Origin: Kitasatospora arboriphila
GTDB taxonomy: Bacteria; Actinomycetota; Actinomycetes; Mycobacteriales; Mycobacteriaceae
Assembly: GCF_000717275.1 (NCBI RefSeq)
Contig: NZ_JNYV01000011.1
Coordinates: 124,001 to 188,000 of the forward strand
Reading direction: 5' to 3'
DNA: 64,000 bases
The position numbers and the translations under genes are program-made. Shown here in pieces: positions 34,301-49,300 of the stretch (the stretch's first letter is position 1; the number at the start of each line of letters is the position of its first letter). The notes under the pieces are model-generated. The model made no database searches and had not been told where the DNA came from. It saw only the letters and a program-made list of their open reading frames with translations.

Positions 34301-37300
34301 CATCGCCGCCGTCTTCCTCGACGTACTCGGCCTCGATTCGGCGACCCGGCTGTCGGCCGACGATGACTTCTTTGCCCTCGGTGGCGACAGCATCGTCTCC
34401 ATCCAGGTGGTGTCGCGAGCCAGGCGCGCAGGACTGGTGACCACAGCCAAGATGGTGTTCGAGCAACGCACGGTTGCGGCGATCGCGGCCTCGGCTGTTC
34501 CTGCGGTTGATGGCCGTGAGGTCTTCGGACCGGACCAGGCGGCGGCGGGCGGCCACGGCGGCCTCGCTCCGTTGATGCCGATCGCCCATCGTCTGATCGA
34601 TGTACCCGGATTCGATTCATTCGCACAGACATTTGTGTTCGTGACCCCCGAGGGTCTGACGTGGGAGCGGCTCTGCGACGCGCTCGACCGAGTGGTCGGA
34701 CGCCACGGGGCATTGCGCGCGCGGGTCGTCGGGTCGGGCGAAGCACGCCAACTCGAGGTCGGTGCCGTCGCCGCGGATGCGGCAGACAGGCTCGATCGTG
34801 ACGAGCGCATTGATGGGCAGCTCAATCGGTGGAGCACCGAGAAGTGGCAGCAGCACCTGAGAGAAGTCGCGACCGACCTCGCAGGCGCGCTTGATCCAGC
34901 GGCAGGCGTGGTGTGGCGAGCGCGGTGGGTCACCGATCCGACGAGCGCCACGGGGCGCCTCGTCATGGTGATCCATCACCTCGTCGTGGACGGGGTCTCG
35001 TGGCGGATTCTCGCCGACGACCTGGCTGCCGCGTCGTCCTCCGATGTGCGCACGCCGGATGTCGGCCTGTCGACCGCAGGCACCGGGCTGGTGGCGTGGG
35101 CCCAGGCGCTGACAAGCCAGGCCGCCGCAGGCGCTTTCGATCATCAGAGACCGCGGTGGCTGGCGATGGCCGGGCAGACCGAGGGCGTTCTCGGGCATCG
35201 CCATCTCGATCCGCAGCGTGACACCTGTGCGCATGTGCGACGCGTGAGTGTGATGATTCCCGCGCGCACCGCGACCGCTGTACTGACCGACGTCCCGCGG
35301 ATCGCTGCGGGAACCGTCGACGACGTCTTGCTCGGCGCGCTGTCCGCGGCGCTGTCCCAGTTGTTCACCGATCGTGATGAGTTGTCGCACGACGGGATGG
35401 TCATCGGGCTGGAGGGTCACGGCCGCGAAGAGGGAGTCGTCGACGGCGCGGATCTGTCGACAACAGTCGGATGGTTCACATCGTGGTACCCGGTGCGGCT
35501 TCCGCTGCCTCACAGAGAGCTCGGACGATCCGAAGCCGGCGGACTGCACGGGAAGCGCGCGCTGGATGCAGTCCTGACCGTGAAGGAGACGCTTTCCTCG
35601 ATACCCGACAAGGGCATCGGTTACGGAGTTCTTCGCCACCTCGCCACCGGACCGGCGACTGGGCTCGCCGCCCTGGACCACCCGCAGATCGCGTTCAACT
35701 ACCTCGGCCAGTTCCGAGGTGCCGGTGTTGGTGGCGTCGGCGGTGAATTGCCATGGCAATCCGCCCCGGAGACAGCGGGATTGGGTCTGCACGTGGCCGG
35801 CGAGATGCCGGCCCCGGCGGTCGTCGACATCACCGCCAGGGCGGTCGTCACCGATTCCGGAGTCGAGCTGCACGCAGATTTCGCCTACGTCGAGTCGGTC
35901 ATCGACGAAGGCGCAGTGCGTGCACTTGCCGACCGATGGACGGCGGCGCTCGCGGCACTCGCGGAGTACGCCACCTCACCGCAAGCGGTTGTGACACACT
36001 CGCCCAGCGACTTTCCCCTGGTCGACGTGTCGACGGACGACATCTCGACGTGGGAGCGCGATCACGGGGAACTCCTCGGGGTGCACCCACTGACGCCGGC
36101 CCAGCGCGGTGTCCTCTTCCACTCAGCCCTCAATGCGTCCGGCGGCGTCGATCTGTATACGGCGCAACACGTTCGCGACATTGCCGGCCCGGTACAGCCG
36201 GACAGGCTCGACGCCGCGTGGCGAGCAGTGTTGACGAGGTATCCACAGCTGACGATGGCTGTGCGGACCGCTCACGACGGCACCCCCGTCGCCGTCGTCC
36301 CGGTGACCGTGGACGAACCGTTGACGGTGATCGACCTCAGGGCGAGTGCGGATCCGGAACACGATGCCGCCACGTTCATCGATGACGACCGGGCACGGGG
36401 CTTCGATGTGGAGCATGGCTCACCCATTCGTCTGACGCTGCTGCTCACCGCCGACACAGCGGGTGTTCTTGTCCTCACATCGCACCACGCGGTACTCGAC
36501 GGCTGGTCAACCCCACTGCTCGTCCAAGAGCTGCTGCGGGCCTACCAAGCGCCCGAAACCGTTGCCTCGCAGATGGACAACACGTTCTTCCGTTTCGTGC
36601 GCCGGATGGCTGAGTCGGACGCACAGCACGCCATCGACGTCTGGCAGGGTCCGCTGTCCGCGGTCACCGAACCGACCCTGGTGGCCGGCGGTTGGCAACC
36701 GGACGACACGTCTTTCCCCGACACTGCCGAGACGGTTCTCTCCGCGCCCGTGACCGCGGAACTCGCGAACCTCGCCAAGCGCAGATCGATCACACTGAAC
36801 ACCGTCGTCCAGGCCGCGTGGGCGCTGACACTACAGATCCATACAAACTCGGCGACAACGGTCTTCGGGTCGGTGGTCTCCGGACGGTCCGTGGACATCG
36901 ACGGCATCGACACCGCCATCGGAATGTTCGTCAACACCATTCCCACGGTCGTGACCGTGTCACCCGACATGACCATCGATGCAGTGCTCGACACCGTGCA
37001 CGCCTTCAACGTGGCGGTGATCGAGGGTCATCAGGTCTCGCTCACCGACATCCACCGTCTCAGCGCGATGCCGGCATTGTTCGACACGCTCGTGGTGATG
37101 GAGAACTACGTCAACGACGACACCGTGCTGGGTGAACTGCAACGCGCAACCGGGCTCTCTCTCGAGCTACGGCAGTGGCGCGATTCGACGAACTATCCGC
37201 TCACGCTTCGCGTCGTTCCCGCCGCCGAATTGTCTGTCGAGTTGTCCTACCACCCCGCTGGCGTGGACGCCGATTCCGCCCACAGGATCCTGGACATCTT

Positions 37301-40300
37301 CACCCGTGTTCTCGAGGCATTCGGAGCGGGGACAGACACACAGATCGCGCGACTGAACACCGTGGGCGCCTCGGAAGCTTCGGTGATCAAGCAGCTCTCG
37401 GCTGGACCTTGGTTGCAGGTACCGCCGAATACGACGGTCGATTCGCTGCTGGTCGCGTCTGCGCAGTCCCACCGCGACCGGACCGCGGTGGTCCACCGGG
37501 GTATGGAGATGACCTACGCGCAGTTCGACGCGCAGGTGAACCGGCTGGCCCGGTACATGCTCGTATCCGGTGTCGAGGTCGGTGACCGAGTGGCCCTGAT
37601 CGGTGGTCGCGATGAATGGTTACCCATCTGTGTTGCGGCCATCATCCGCGCGGGTGCGGTCTACGTCCCGGTGGATCCCGAGCATCCCCGGCGACGCCGG
37701 GACCACATCCTGGCCGAGTGCACACCGACCGCCATCCTGAGCACGGTGGCCCCCGAGTCCCTGGGCCCCGACTTCCCGGGTGCCGAGGACGATCTGTCCG
37801 GCGGCGGGCGACTCGTGAACCTCCGAGATGAGTTGACCCTCAACACGATCGCTGCGGTGTCCAGCGAACCGATCAGGGAGTCGGAACGAAACCGGCCGTT
37901 GCTGGCCGGTGACCTGGTGTACGTGATCTACACCTCGGGTACCACGGGTGCACCCAAGGGTGTGGAAGTGTCGCACCACTCCCTGGTGAACCGCCTGTCC
38001 TGGGGCGCCCATCTCATCGGCGACAGCGACGATGTGGTCGGCGTTGCCAAATCCGGTCTCGGCTTCATCGACGCACTCACCGAGATGCTGCACATCGTTG
38101 TGGTCGGAGGCCGGCTGATCGTCGCGTCCGCAGATGAGGCGAAAGACCCCGCCCAACTGTCGGAGCTGTGCGCGCGGGCGGGTGTCACCGATGTGGTGAT
38201 GGTCCCGTCCCTGGCTCGCAACATCGCCGCTTCCGGTGCGGCACAGGACGGCCTGCGCCGACTGACGGTGTCGGGTGAGCGACTGGATTGCCCGACAGTC
38301 GAGCAGCTCTCGTCCGCGTGGCCGGATGCGGCGGTGACGAACTTCTACGGCTCCACCGAGGTCACCGGTGACGTGACCACACACTTGTTGTCGCCGGACG
38401 GGCACGGTCCGGTGCCCATCGGTCTTCCCGTGGCCAATTCGGCTGTGCTGGTGCTTGATCCGATGCTGCGACCGACACCCATCGGCGTCGTCGGTGAGTT
38501 GTACGTGTCGGGCGTCCAGGTGGCTCGCGGCTATCGTGGGCGTCCCGGTCTGACGGCATCCCGGTTTGTCGCCGACCCCGCCGGCTCGGGCGAGAGGATC
38601 TATCGGACAGGCGATCTCGTCCGGTGGACCACCGCCGGTGTCCTGGAGTACTCGGACCGGGCCGACGACCAGGTGAAGATCCGGGGCCAGCGTGTGGAAC
38701 CCGGTGAGGTCGCCGCGGTACTCGGCTCGCACCCACACATCTCGTCCGCGTCCGTGGTGGCGGTCGAACACCCTGTGTCGGGCACGGTACTCGCCGCTTA
38801 CTACACAGAATGCGGCACCGAGACGTCCGACGCCCACGCTGTCGCGTCGGTGACCGACGGGTTCGACGACGACCTGCGCGAGTGGGCAGCGTCGCGATTG
38901 CCCGCCCACATGGTGCCCTCGGCGTTCGTTCGGCTCGATGAGCTCCCGGTGACCGTGAACGGGAAGCTGGATCGAAGTGCGCTGCCGGCAATCGATCTGG
39001 GGGCAAGCGGTGGACGTGGCCGTCCATTGTCGACCGAAACCGAACACACCGTTGCCAAGCTGGTGGCCGATGTCCTCGGGCTCGGGGAAGTCCGGTTGTC
39101 GGCCGAGGACGACTTCTTCGTCCTGGGCGGACACTCGCTGCTGGCGACCCGGCTGATCGCGTTGCTCAACGCGCGATGCGACCGGGGATTGACGTTGCGC
39201 TCGGTGTTCGATCACCCCACCATCGCCGGCCTGGCCGGGGCGGTGGATGCGGCGGGTGGCCCCGGTGATGCTTCGGCATTGCCGCGGCTCGTGGCCGTGA
39301 ACCGCCCGGCGCACATACCGGCTTCCTCTGGCCAGCAGGCTCTCTGGGCCATCGAAGGCCTCTCGGAAGCGAGCGGCCGGTACGTCGTGCCGGTGAAGTG
39401 GTACGTGGAAGGGCATTTCGACCAGGCGGCCTGGGAGCAAGCCCTCGAAGTGGTCGTCCGCCGCCACGAGGCGCTGAGGACCCGGTTGGTGGAGGCCGGA
39501 GAACACGGTCTGGTCCAGATCGTGGAGCCCGCAGACTCCGTGGGCCGGTGGCTGACCACCCACCGTCTGCAACTGGACGGGTCGGATGACAGTGCCGACT
39601 GGGACACGGTGGAGAACTGGGTACAGAGTCCGATCGCTCTCGATAGGGACATGCCGATCCGCTCGCTCGTCGCACCGCGTGACAATGCCGGTCACATCCT
39701 CGCGGTTGCGATACATCATGCGTTTGTCGACGAGTGGTCGATGTCCACGGTCGCGAGCGAGCTCTGGGCAGCGTACGGCGCCCTGAGCAAGAGTCGGGAA
39801 CCGGCTCTGCCTCCGGTTGACTTGCAGTATGCAGACTTCGCGGTGTGGCAGCAGCAGTTCGTCGACACCGTTGCCTTCGAGCGAGGCACTCAGTACTGGG
39901 CCGATACCCTGGCTGGGGCGCCCGAGTTGTCCACCCTTCCACCCGATCGGCCGCGACCGGCAACACCCACCTTCGAAGGGGGCCACACCGGACTTGTCAT
40001 CGTAGAGGCGACAACCGCTGCTCTGCAACAGTTCTCTGCTGACACCGATGCCTCGATGTTTGTGGTCGTCCACGCCGCGGTCGCTCTGACCTTGCACAGG
40101 CTGGGGGCCGATTCGGACATGGTGCTCAGCTCGCCGACCGCGGGACGTCCGGACGCGGCGGTTATGTCCACGGTCGGCTACTTCATCAACACCGTGGCCG
40201 TCCGGCACCGCCTGCAACCGATGTGGACGCCGAGAGAGTTCTTGAGCGCCACCCGGGAAACAGTGCTGGGAGCTCTCGACCATCAGTTGATCCCTTTCGA

Positions 40301-43300
40301 CAGGGTTGTGGCGGCATCAGGCGTCGGCCGGATTCCTGGAGCGAACCCGCTGTGTCAGGTGCTGCTGAACTTCGTGACCGAGCACGAACAGATCAGAGAC
40401 GACACCCTCCAGCCTGCCGGCCTGTCCCATTTCGAGCGGGTCGGCGGTGTTCTCGAGACCGTCAAGGCCGACCTCGAACTCGAGTTCCAAGTGGTGAACG
40501 GCATTCTGACGGGCGGTGTCTCGTACGCCGCCGAGCTGTACACACCGGCCTCCATCGACCGTTTCGTCGACGTGTTCACCGCCGTCCTCGACGTGATGGT
40601 CCACGCTCCGGACAAGCCGCTGAGCGCTGTCGAGTTCGGCCTCGTGCCGCTGCAGGATGCCGAACGCAGCGAGAACCTGGCTGTCGAGGACCTGACCGCC
40701 GGGCACCCGACCGTGGACGCCATGCTCCAGGCCGCCGCCGGTGAGCGTCCGACGGAACCTGCGCTGGTCTTCGGAGAACAGACCTACACCTCGGCGCAGT
40801 TCGACCAGCGTGTCAACCGGCTGGCCCGCCACCTGATCCGATCCGGCGTCGAGGTCGGAGACCGTGTCGCGGTCCTGATCCACCGGCGCCCGGAACTGCC
40901 CCTTGCAATGGCCGCGGTGGTGCGTGCCGGCGCCGCGTTTGTCCCCATCGACCCCGCCTACCCACTCGAACGAATCCGGTTCCTGATCGAAGACAGCGGC
41001 GCTGCGGTGCTGATCACCGCCGGTCGCGACGACGATGGTTCGATGTACGCCCACCCCAACACATTTGATCTGGCCGATCCAGCGGTGGCGTCACGGATCG
41101 ACATCATGGACCCGTCGCCCGTCGGCGATGACGAACGCTCGCGTCGATTGCATGCCGACGATTCGGTCTATGTGGTGTACACCTCGGGCACCACCGGGCG
41201 ACCCAAAGGGGTCGACATCACGCACCGGGCGTTCGGTGAGCTGCTCCGTCGTCGCCAGGGGCTCTGCGAACTGGCTCCCGGTGACGTCGTGATGGCCAGA
41301 ACGGCAATCGGTTTTGATCCGGCGGCGGCAGAGTTGTTCTGGCCGCTGGCCTTCGGTGGTGTTGTGCACTATCTGGATGACACCCAGTTCGCCGACCCGG
41401 CGTATATCGCTGAGCTGTTGAACAACAACCACTTCGCCTGGATCGACTTCACCCCGTCGCTCATGGAGGAGGTGCTGCGGCAGGGCACCCTGACGGAGCT
41501 GGCCCCCAATGTTCTGTCGCTGGGTGGCGAGGCGGTGCCGTTGTCGCTTGCCCGTGATCTGCACACGAGATTCGGTGTGCGGGCATGGAACATCTACGGA
41601 CCGGCCGAGGCGACAATCGAGGTTGTACTCGGCCAGTTCGACCCCGGGGCCGACTACTCGGACGGGACCCTTCCGATCGGGCGTCCGCTCACCAACACCA
41701 CTGCCGTCGTGCTGGATTCGTGGTTGCGAAGAGTGCCGGCAGGTGTCGTCGGCGAACTGTACGTGTCGGGCGTGCAATTGGCGCGCGGGTACCACCGCCG
41801 CTCAGGACTGACGGCCGGGAGCTTTGTCGCCGACCCACGGGGGTCCGGCGGTCGCATGTACCGGACGGGCGATCTGGCCCGATGGAATGCCGATGGCCTT
41901 CTGGAGTATCTGGGACGCGTCGATGATCAGGTGAAGATTCGGGGCCAGCGGGTGGAACCCGGTGAGGTTGCCGCGGTGGTGGGCGGCCACCACTGGGTCG
42001 GATCCGCCGCAGTGGTGCCGGTCGAACATCCGGTCGCCGGAGTGACTTTGGCGGGGTACGTGACCGCACTCGGCGATGGTGCGCATCTGTCCGACGACGT
42101 GTTCGCGGAACACCTACGCGAGTGGGTCGGCGCCCGGTTGCCGGCTCACATGGTCCCGTCGGTCTTCATGCGTCTGGACGTGCTGCCGACGACTGCCAAC
42201 GGCAAGGTGGACCGCAGGTCGCTGCCTGCCGTGGACGTGGGTGTCCCGAGCGGCCGGGGACGCGAGCTGGAAACCGATACAGAACGTGTGGTCGCGACGG
42301 CTGTCGCCGGGGTTCTCGGTGTGGACGCCGACGTCGCGATGGCCGCCGGCGACGACTTCTTCGCCCTCGGTGGGCACTCGCTGACGGCAACACGGCTGGT
42401 CGCGCTGCTCAACGACCGGTGTGGATCTGACCTGACGTTGCGGTCGGTGTTCGATCACCCGACCATCGCCGAGCTCAGCGCCGCCGTGGACGCAGCGATG
42501 AAGACCGCCGCACCGGCCGCGCATCCGCAGCCAGGCAAGAGCGAACGGCCGGCGCATATCCCGGCTTCGTATGGCCAGCAGGCGCTCTGGGCGATCGGCC
42601 AGGCAACCGGGCCGAGCAGCCAGTACGTCATCGGTGATGCGCTACAGGTGGACCCGGGTATTGATGCAGAGACCCTGCGACGGGCTGTGGTGTCGGTGGT
42701 GCGGCGCCACGAAGCGCTCAGGACTCACTTCGACTGGCGTGCGGGAGATCTGGTCCAGGTCATCCGTGACGCACGCGACGCCGACGGTGTCCCGTACGAC
42801 GTCGTCGACGTCACGGAGGTTGACGTTGCGCGCACGGCCGGTGAGCGCCTCGGACGGCCACGGGACGGCTCGGAGGAGTGGCTTGTCGAGTTCGTGCACC
42901 TGCGCAGTGCCGGTCGTCAGTGGTTGCTGGTGGCGGGGCACCACATCGTGTTCGACGAGACGTCGTTCGACGTCTTTCTGTCCGATCTCGACCTCGCTCT
43001 GCGGGCGGAGGGTGGCGACGTCCCTGCGCGACAACAGCTTGCCGACGGTCAGGGACGTCTGCGGCAGTTCGCCGACTGGGCGATCCAGGAACGGTCCGTG
43101 CTCGACTCCGCAGCGGGCGGGCACTCTGCTCTCATCGAGCGGATCACGACGCGGCTCGCGGACCACGTGGTGTACCCGTACCTGCCCTACGACCACGCGG
43201 GCCCTGGCCGGCCTTCGGCATCGACGGCGGCGGAAGCCGAATGTGTTGTGCCGAAACAACTCGTCGAACAGGTACAACAATTCGCCGCCCGCAGTCGTGT

Positions 43301-46300
43301 CACGCCGCTGATGCTCCTCAACGCCGCACTGTCTGCGGCGTTGGCATCGCACGGCGCCGCGAACAGGTCCGTCTTCGGCACGCCGGCGACCCTGCGCCAG
43401 GGTCCTGATGCCGAGCAGTCGATCGGGTACTACCTCAACACCGTTCCGGTGCCGGTGTCGACCGAACCATCCGCGACCTTTTCCGACAACGTTGCCGAAT
43501 CGCGTCGGCTCCTGCTCGAATCCCTCGACGCCCGAGATGTGCCGTTCGAGTTCGTGGCATCGTCACCCGGTCTGCGCGTGAGTGCGGAGAGCACATCGCC
43601 GGTCTTTCAGGTGTTGACCGCGTACCGCGCAGCGGCACCTGATGAGTCCCACCGATATCTCAGTCGCGCGATCGATGTCCTCGATACCGGGCGCTCCGAG
43701 TCGGTTGCGAAGTTCGATCTCACCGTTGCCATCATCGACAACGGCGGCGCCTGGACTCTGTGGTTCAGCTACGCATCGGCACTGTTCGAGCCCGCAACCA
43801 TCGAGAACCTGATGGCGACCACCGCATTCCTGCTGATCGCCGGCAGTCAGTCGCCGACGGCGACAGTGCAGCAATTGTGCTCGGAGTACATCGCACCCGA
43901 GCGGTCGCGACCCGGCGGGATGCCAACCGGTGACCGACAAGCGGAAGCCGTTCTCTCTGAAAGTGTCCGGCTGCCCGCCTCCCGGTTCAGCGTCCGCGAC
44001 GTGCGCGAGGCCGCGTTACGGGTCCTCGGCTGGGGCCTGACCGGGTCCGGCGTGGTGCAGATGCCGCTCGCCGTGGATCGGAATGGACCGCGACCGGCAG
44101 CGACAACGCCGTTGATCGTGTGTTCGACATCTGACGGCGTGCACGCCGACGACTTCGAGATCCGCGTACCCGGTGACGGCCGCTTCGACCTCGAATCGGT
44201 CGGCGTGATCAAGACTCTTCTGTTCGCGGTACTACAAGCCCCTGATGCGGATCGCTTGCAGATCGATCTGCCGCCGACCGGTCAGATCGACGCCGAGCGT
44301 GACGCCGCGGGCGACCGCGTCGACGACCACAGTGACCGATGGCTGGCCTTCGCAGATGATGTGGACATCGCCGATCCGATCACCCTGACCGTCGATGACC
44401 GAGACCGGCGAATCGGACGCAGTGTCGTGAATGTTGATGCCGCAACAGGACCGGTCGCCCTGGCAGACCTGCGTGCGTCGGTGGTGTCGTCGACGGTGCA
44501 CGCCCTGACATCCATCGATGTCCTGACCCCTGCGGACCTCGTCTCCGAAGGTGTCATCATCGACATCGAAGAACCGTCGCGCGAAGACATGCGGCAGTAC
44601 ATCATCGGGCGAGCGCGGCGGACGTTCCCCGTGTTGGTCAGGTGGGCTTCGGAAACAGGCGATCTCGGCGACGAAACCCGCGACGCCCTGGCGATGACCG
44701 CCGCCGAGGCCGAGGGCTATGTGATCCTGCGCGACCACAGCCCCGCGACCATCGGCGTCTTCGATGACCTTCCGGAGGCCCAGATCGCGATACGGCTCCA
44801 TCATGCGGGTTCTCCTGTGGCGCCGGGCATCACCGCATCACCGGGCGACCATGCGCTGGTGCTCGATGTGGTCGTGGCCGGTACGGAGAGTTCCGGGGTG
44901 GCCGTGGCCGTGGACGTCGTGACAACGCTGGCGGTCGACGCGGTGGGCCTGGCAGAACGAGTTGCCGCCGCCCTCGCAGTAACCGGGTCGGCGGTCGGCC
45001 TTCTGACCTCACCCGACCCGTGGGCCGACGGTGTTGTGTACGAACAAATCGCGGCCCCACAACTGGTGGAGGCCGGTGCGAACCTCGCCGAAATACTGTC
45101 GGCCACGTTCGGCCAGGTCGCCGAGATCCTTCCGGTCAGTCCGCTCCAGGAGGGTCTGCTCTTCCACCTGCTGACGGCGGAGGCTGCCGACTCGACGGAC
45201 GTCTATTCGTCACAGTTTGTCATCGACTTCGCCGGCGCAGTCGATCCGGATCGGTTCCATGCCGCGGTCACGGCGTTGCTGTACCGCTACCCGAACCTGC
45301 GGGCCGGATTCCATGTGCACGGTGAATCCACCTTCCAGATCGTCCAGGCCAAGGTGGAGGTGCCCTGGACGTGGTATCGGCAGGCAGATACCGCCCGGCT
45401 CGGGCGCGACTCGATCCTGCAGGAAGAACGTCGCAGGCCGTTTGCCGCGGACGCTCCGCCTCTGATGCGGTTCGCCCTGTTGCAGAACGACTCCGAGCAG
45501 TGGACGTTGTCTGTCGTCTTCGAGCATCTGCTCATGGATGGCTGGTCGAGCGGCCTGATGTTGGAGGCGTTGTTCAGGCTGTACAACGAGATCGACGTCG
45601 CCGTCGATGTGGTGCCCGACAGGATCACCCCCGCAGAGCCGTCGTTCCGGGACTATCTGCAATGGCTCCAGACCCGTGACACCTCAACCGGTTACGCAGT
45701 GTGGGCCCGCGAACTGGGCGGCATCGAATCGCCGACACTGATCCGTCCGGGCGCCACCGAGCCCGCCCGAGCCTCGCATGCGCGGGACCACGAGATGGAT
45801 CTCGACGAGACGCTGTCGGCGTCGATACGCGCCGTGGCAGCTGATGCCGGCGTCACCGTTGCGACACTGCTCTATACAGCGTGGGGTGTGCTGCTGAGCA
45901 AGCTCGTGGGCCAGAACGACGTGGTGTTCGGCACGGTGGCCTCAGGCCGCAGCCCGGATCTGCAGGACTCCGATCAGATCATCGGTCTGCTGTTCAACAC
46001 GGTTCCGGTGCGCACCACGGTGCGGCCGGGTAGCACGATCCGTGACCACCTACGCGCTCAGCAGCACAGCCAGCTCGAGACGATCGAACACCCCTATGTG
46101 CAGCTGTCGCAACTGCACAGCGCGGTGGGCGTGGACCAGCTGTTCGACACGCTGTTCGTGATGCAGAACCACCAGTGGATCGACACCGACGCGCAATGGT
46201 CGCAGATCGGTCCGGACGGCTCGGTCTCGGTGGACGATGTGTCGCTGCAGGACGCGACGCACTACCCGGTGTCGATCGCCTGTCATCCCGGCCGGACCAT

Positions 46301-49300
46301 CCATCTCCGATGTGCCTATCGCAGTGACCTTCTCACCGCAGACGAAGTCGCCACCCTGATGGCACGGTTCGTGCGAGTCGTGCGCGGGTTCGTCGACGAT
46401 GTGGATGCACCGATGGCCAGGATCTCGGTCCTGTCCGAGGACGAGGCCGTTGCCGGTGTCACCGCCGGCCTGGTGCGCCGGGATATCCCGACGGAGTCCA
46501 TTGCGTCGCTGCTGGCCCGTCAGGTGCAGGCACATCCCGACCGGACTGCGCTGGTGTCGGGCCGGACGCACCTCACGTTCGAGGAGATGTCGGCGCATGT
46601 CCGCACGTTGGCGGCCGAACTGGTCCGACGGGGTATCGGATCGGAGGACCGGGTCGCCCTGTACCTCGAGCGCGACCACAACATGGCCATCGCGATGTTC
46701 GCCGTCTTCGAGATCGGCGCTGCCTACGTGCCGATCGACCCCGAATTGCCGCCTGCCCGGGTGGGATACATCCTCGATGACTCGGAGTCTTCGATCGTGT
46801 GCACCTCGGCGATGCTGGCGTCATCGCTTCCCGAGACCGCGCCCGAACTGCTGCTCGTGGGTGAGACCTTGTCCAGGGCCGATACACCGGTGCCCGAGAC
46901 GGTGCAGCGCGCCGTCGATCCAGCCGGCCTGGCGTACATCATCTACACGTCGGGTTCCACCGGTACGCCGAAAGGTGTTGCGGTCCCGTACGGCGGATTG
47001 ATCAACATGTTCTACAACCACGTCGAGCGAATCTTCCGCCCGGCCACCGAAGGCCGGGGCGGCGCGCCGATGAAGATCGCGCACACCACGTCGTTCTCGT
47101 TCGATGCCTCGTGGGAGCAGTTGTTCTGGCTGCTGGACGGACATTCGGTGTACGTCATCAGTGAGAGCATGCGCAAAGATCCTGCTGCGCTGCTGTCCTA
47201 CTACGCGCAGAACCGCATCGACGGATTCGACGTCACGCCCTCCTACGGTGAACTCCTGGTCGAATCAGGCCTATTCAGCCACACCGAACCCGGCTACGAC
47301 GGCATCTCGTTCTTCTCGCTCGGAGGAGAGGCGGTCCCGGAGACGCTGTGGGCGACGCTGCGTGAGCGACCCGGTCTGTGGTCGTACAACCTCTACGGCC
47401 CAACGGAATACACGATCAATGCGCTCGGCGCGAATCTCGCCGACAGTGACCGCCCGAATGTCGGCGAGCCGATCTTCAACACGATGGCACTGTTGCTCGA
47501 CCGGTCGCTCACCCCGGTGCTGGACGGCGTGGCGGGCGAGTTGTATCTCAGCGGTGCCGGAATGGGCCGGGGCTACCAGGGACGGCCTGATCTGACGGCC
47601 GCGTCGTTCATCGCCCACCCGTGGCGGTCGGGTGAACGGATGTACCGCACCGGCGACCTGATGAGGCGTCAGCCCGATGGGTCGCTGGAGTACCTGGGGC
47701 GCTCGGACGATCAGATCAAGATCCGCGGGTTCCGCATCGAACCGGCGGAGATCGCCAGTGCCCTCGTCGATCGTGACGACGTGTCGCGCGCCACGGTTGT
47801 GGTCCGCAAGAGTTCGTCCGGTAAGGCGTTGCACGCCTACGTCGTTGCCGCGGGGGAGGCGAAGATCGAGGTCTCTGCCCTACGTGATCATCTCGCGGCC
47901 CGGCTGCCCGACTACATGGTCCCCGCGGCGATCGGGGTTGTCGAGAACATCCCGCTGACGGTGAACGGCAAGGTCGACGTACGCGCTCTACCCGAGATCG
48001 AACTCGCAGAGGAGGTTACGCGGGAGCCCCGGAGCGAGTTGGAGAAGACGATCGCCGCGGCCGTCGCAGACACCCTCGGAATCTCTCAGGTGTCGGTTGA
48101 TGCGGACTTCTTCAACATGGGCGGTCATTCGTTGCTCGCGATGCGTCTGGCCGGACGATTGAGCAACCTACTGGGTCAACCGATCTCCGTGCGCGCGATC
48201 TTCGATCACCCGACCGTGGCGGAGATGGCGGCCGCCATCGACGGCCACGACAGTCTCGGCGGCGTCGAGAAGGCACCCGGACTGCCGCGGATCGGCGAGA
48301 TCGAACGGCCGGACCAGATCCCGGCTTCCTATGGGCAGCAGGCACTGTGGGTGATCGACGAGATGGCGGGTGCGGGGTCGACCTACACGGTGACCATCCT
48401 GTGGCACGTCTCCGGCCGCCTCGAACCCATCGCGTGGGCGGCCGCCCTGCGTGACCTCGTCGTCCGCCACGAGCCGCTGCGGACCCGACTGTCAGAGGCC
48501 GACGACGGCTCGATCGTGCAGGTCATCACGTCGCCGGATTCGGTCGAGCGGTGGCTGCAGATCGACCACGTCGACGCGGTCGGATGCAGCGACGACGAGA
48601 CCGTGGCGCGCATCGAGCAGTGGGGGAGCAGGCCACTGTCCGTTGCTGCGGACTCGACCTTGCGAGGCGTGATCATTCGCCGCGGCGACGACCAGTTCGT
48701 TGTGGGCATGGCGTTGCACCATGCTTTTGTCGACGAGGGATCCATCGGCTCGGTGTCCGGGGACCTCTGGAATGCCTACTGCGCACGTCGCAGCGGTGAG
48801 GTACCTGTCTTCGAGCCTCTCGCAGTGCAATTCGCCGACTATGCGGTGTGGCAGCGATCGCTGTTCGACAACGGCCGATTCGACGAGTCCGTGCGCTACT
48901 GGAACGACCAGTTGGCCGGTGCACCGGAACTGTCCACCCTGCCTCCGGATCACAGCCGGCCGACCAGGCAGAGCTTCAAGGGGATCGATCTCGAGATCTC
49001 GCTGGACGACGGACTGGTGTCGCGCGTTCGCGAGACCGCGGCCAGGCTGGACGTCTCGATGTTCATGACCCTGCACGCGGCGGTCGCCGTGGCGTTGAAC
49101 CGGCTGGGTTCGGGCAGCGACCTCGTGCTGGGATCGCCGACGGGCGGCCGATCAGAGGAGACCGTCGCCGATACGGTCGGCTATCTTGTGAACACCGTGC
49201 CGATACGGCATCGCCTGCTTCCGCAGGACAGCCTCCGAACCGTGTTGCAGCGCACCAGGAACAACGTGCTGACCGCGTTCGAACACCAACGGGTACCGTT

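Noticed and set aside
37620..40283. An 887-codon minus-strand frame inside the NRPS gene
   Set aside because: It is a shadow of the GC-rich NRPS coding strand, without family motifs or a ribosome site.
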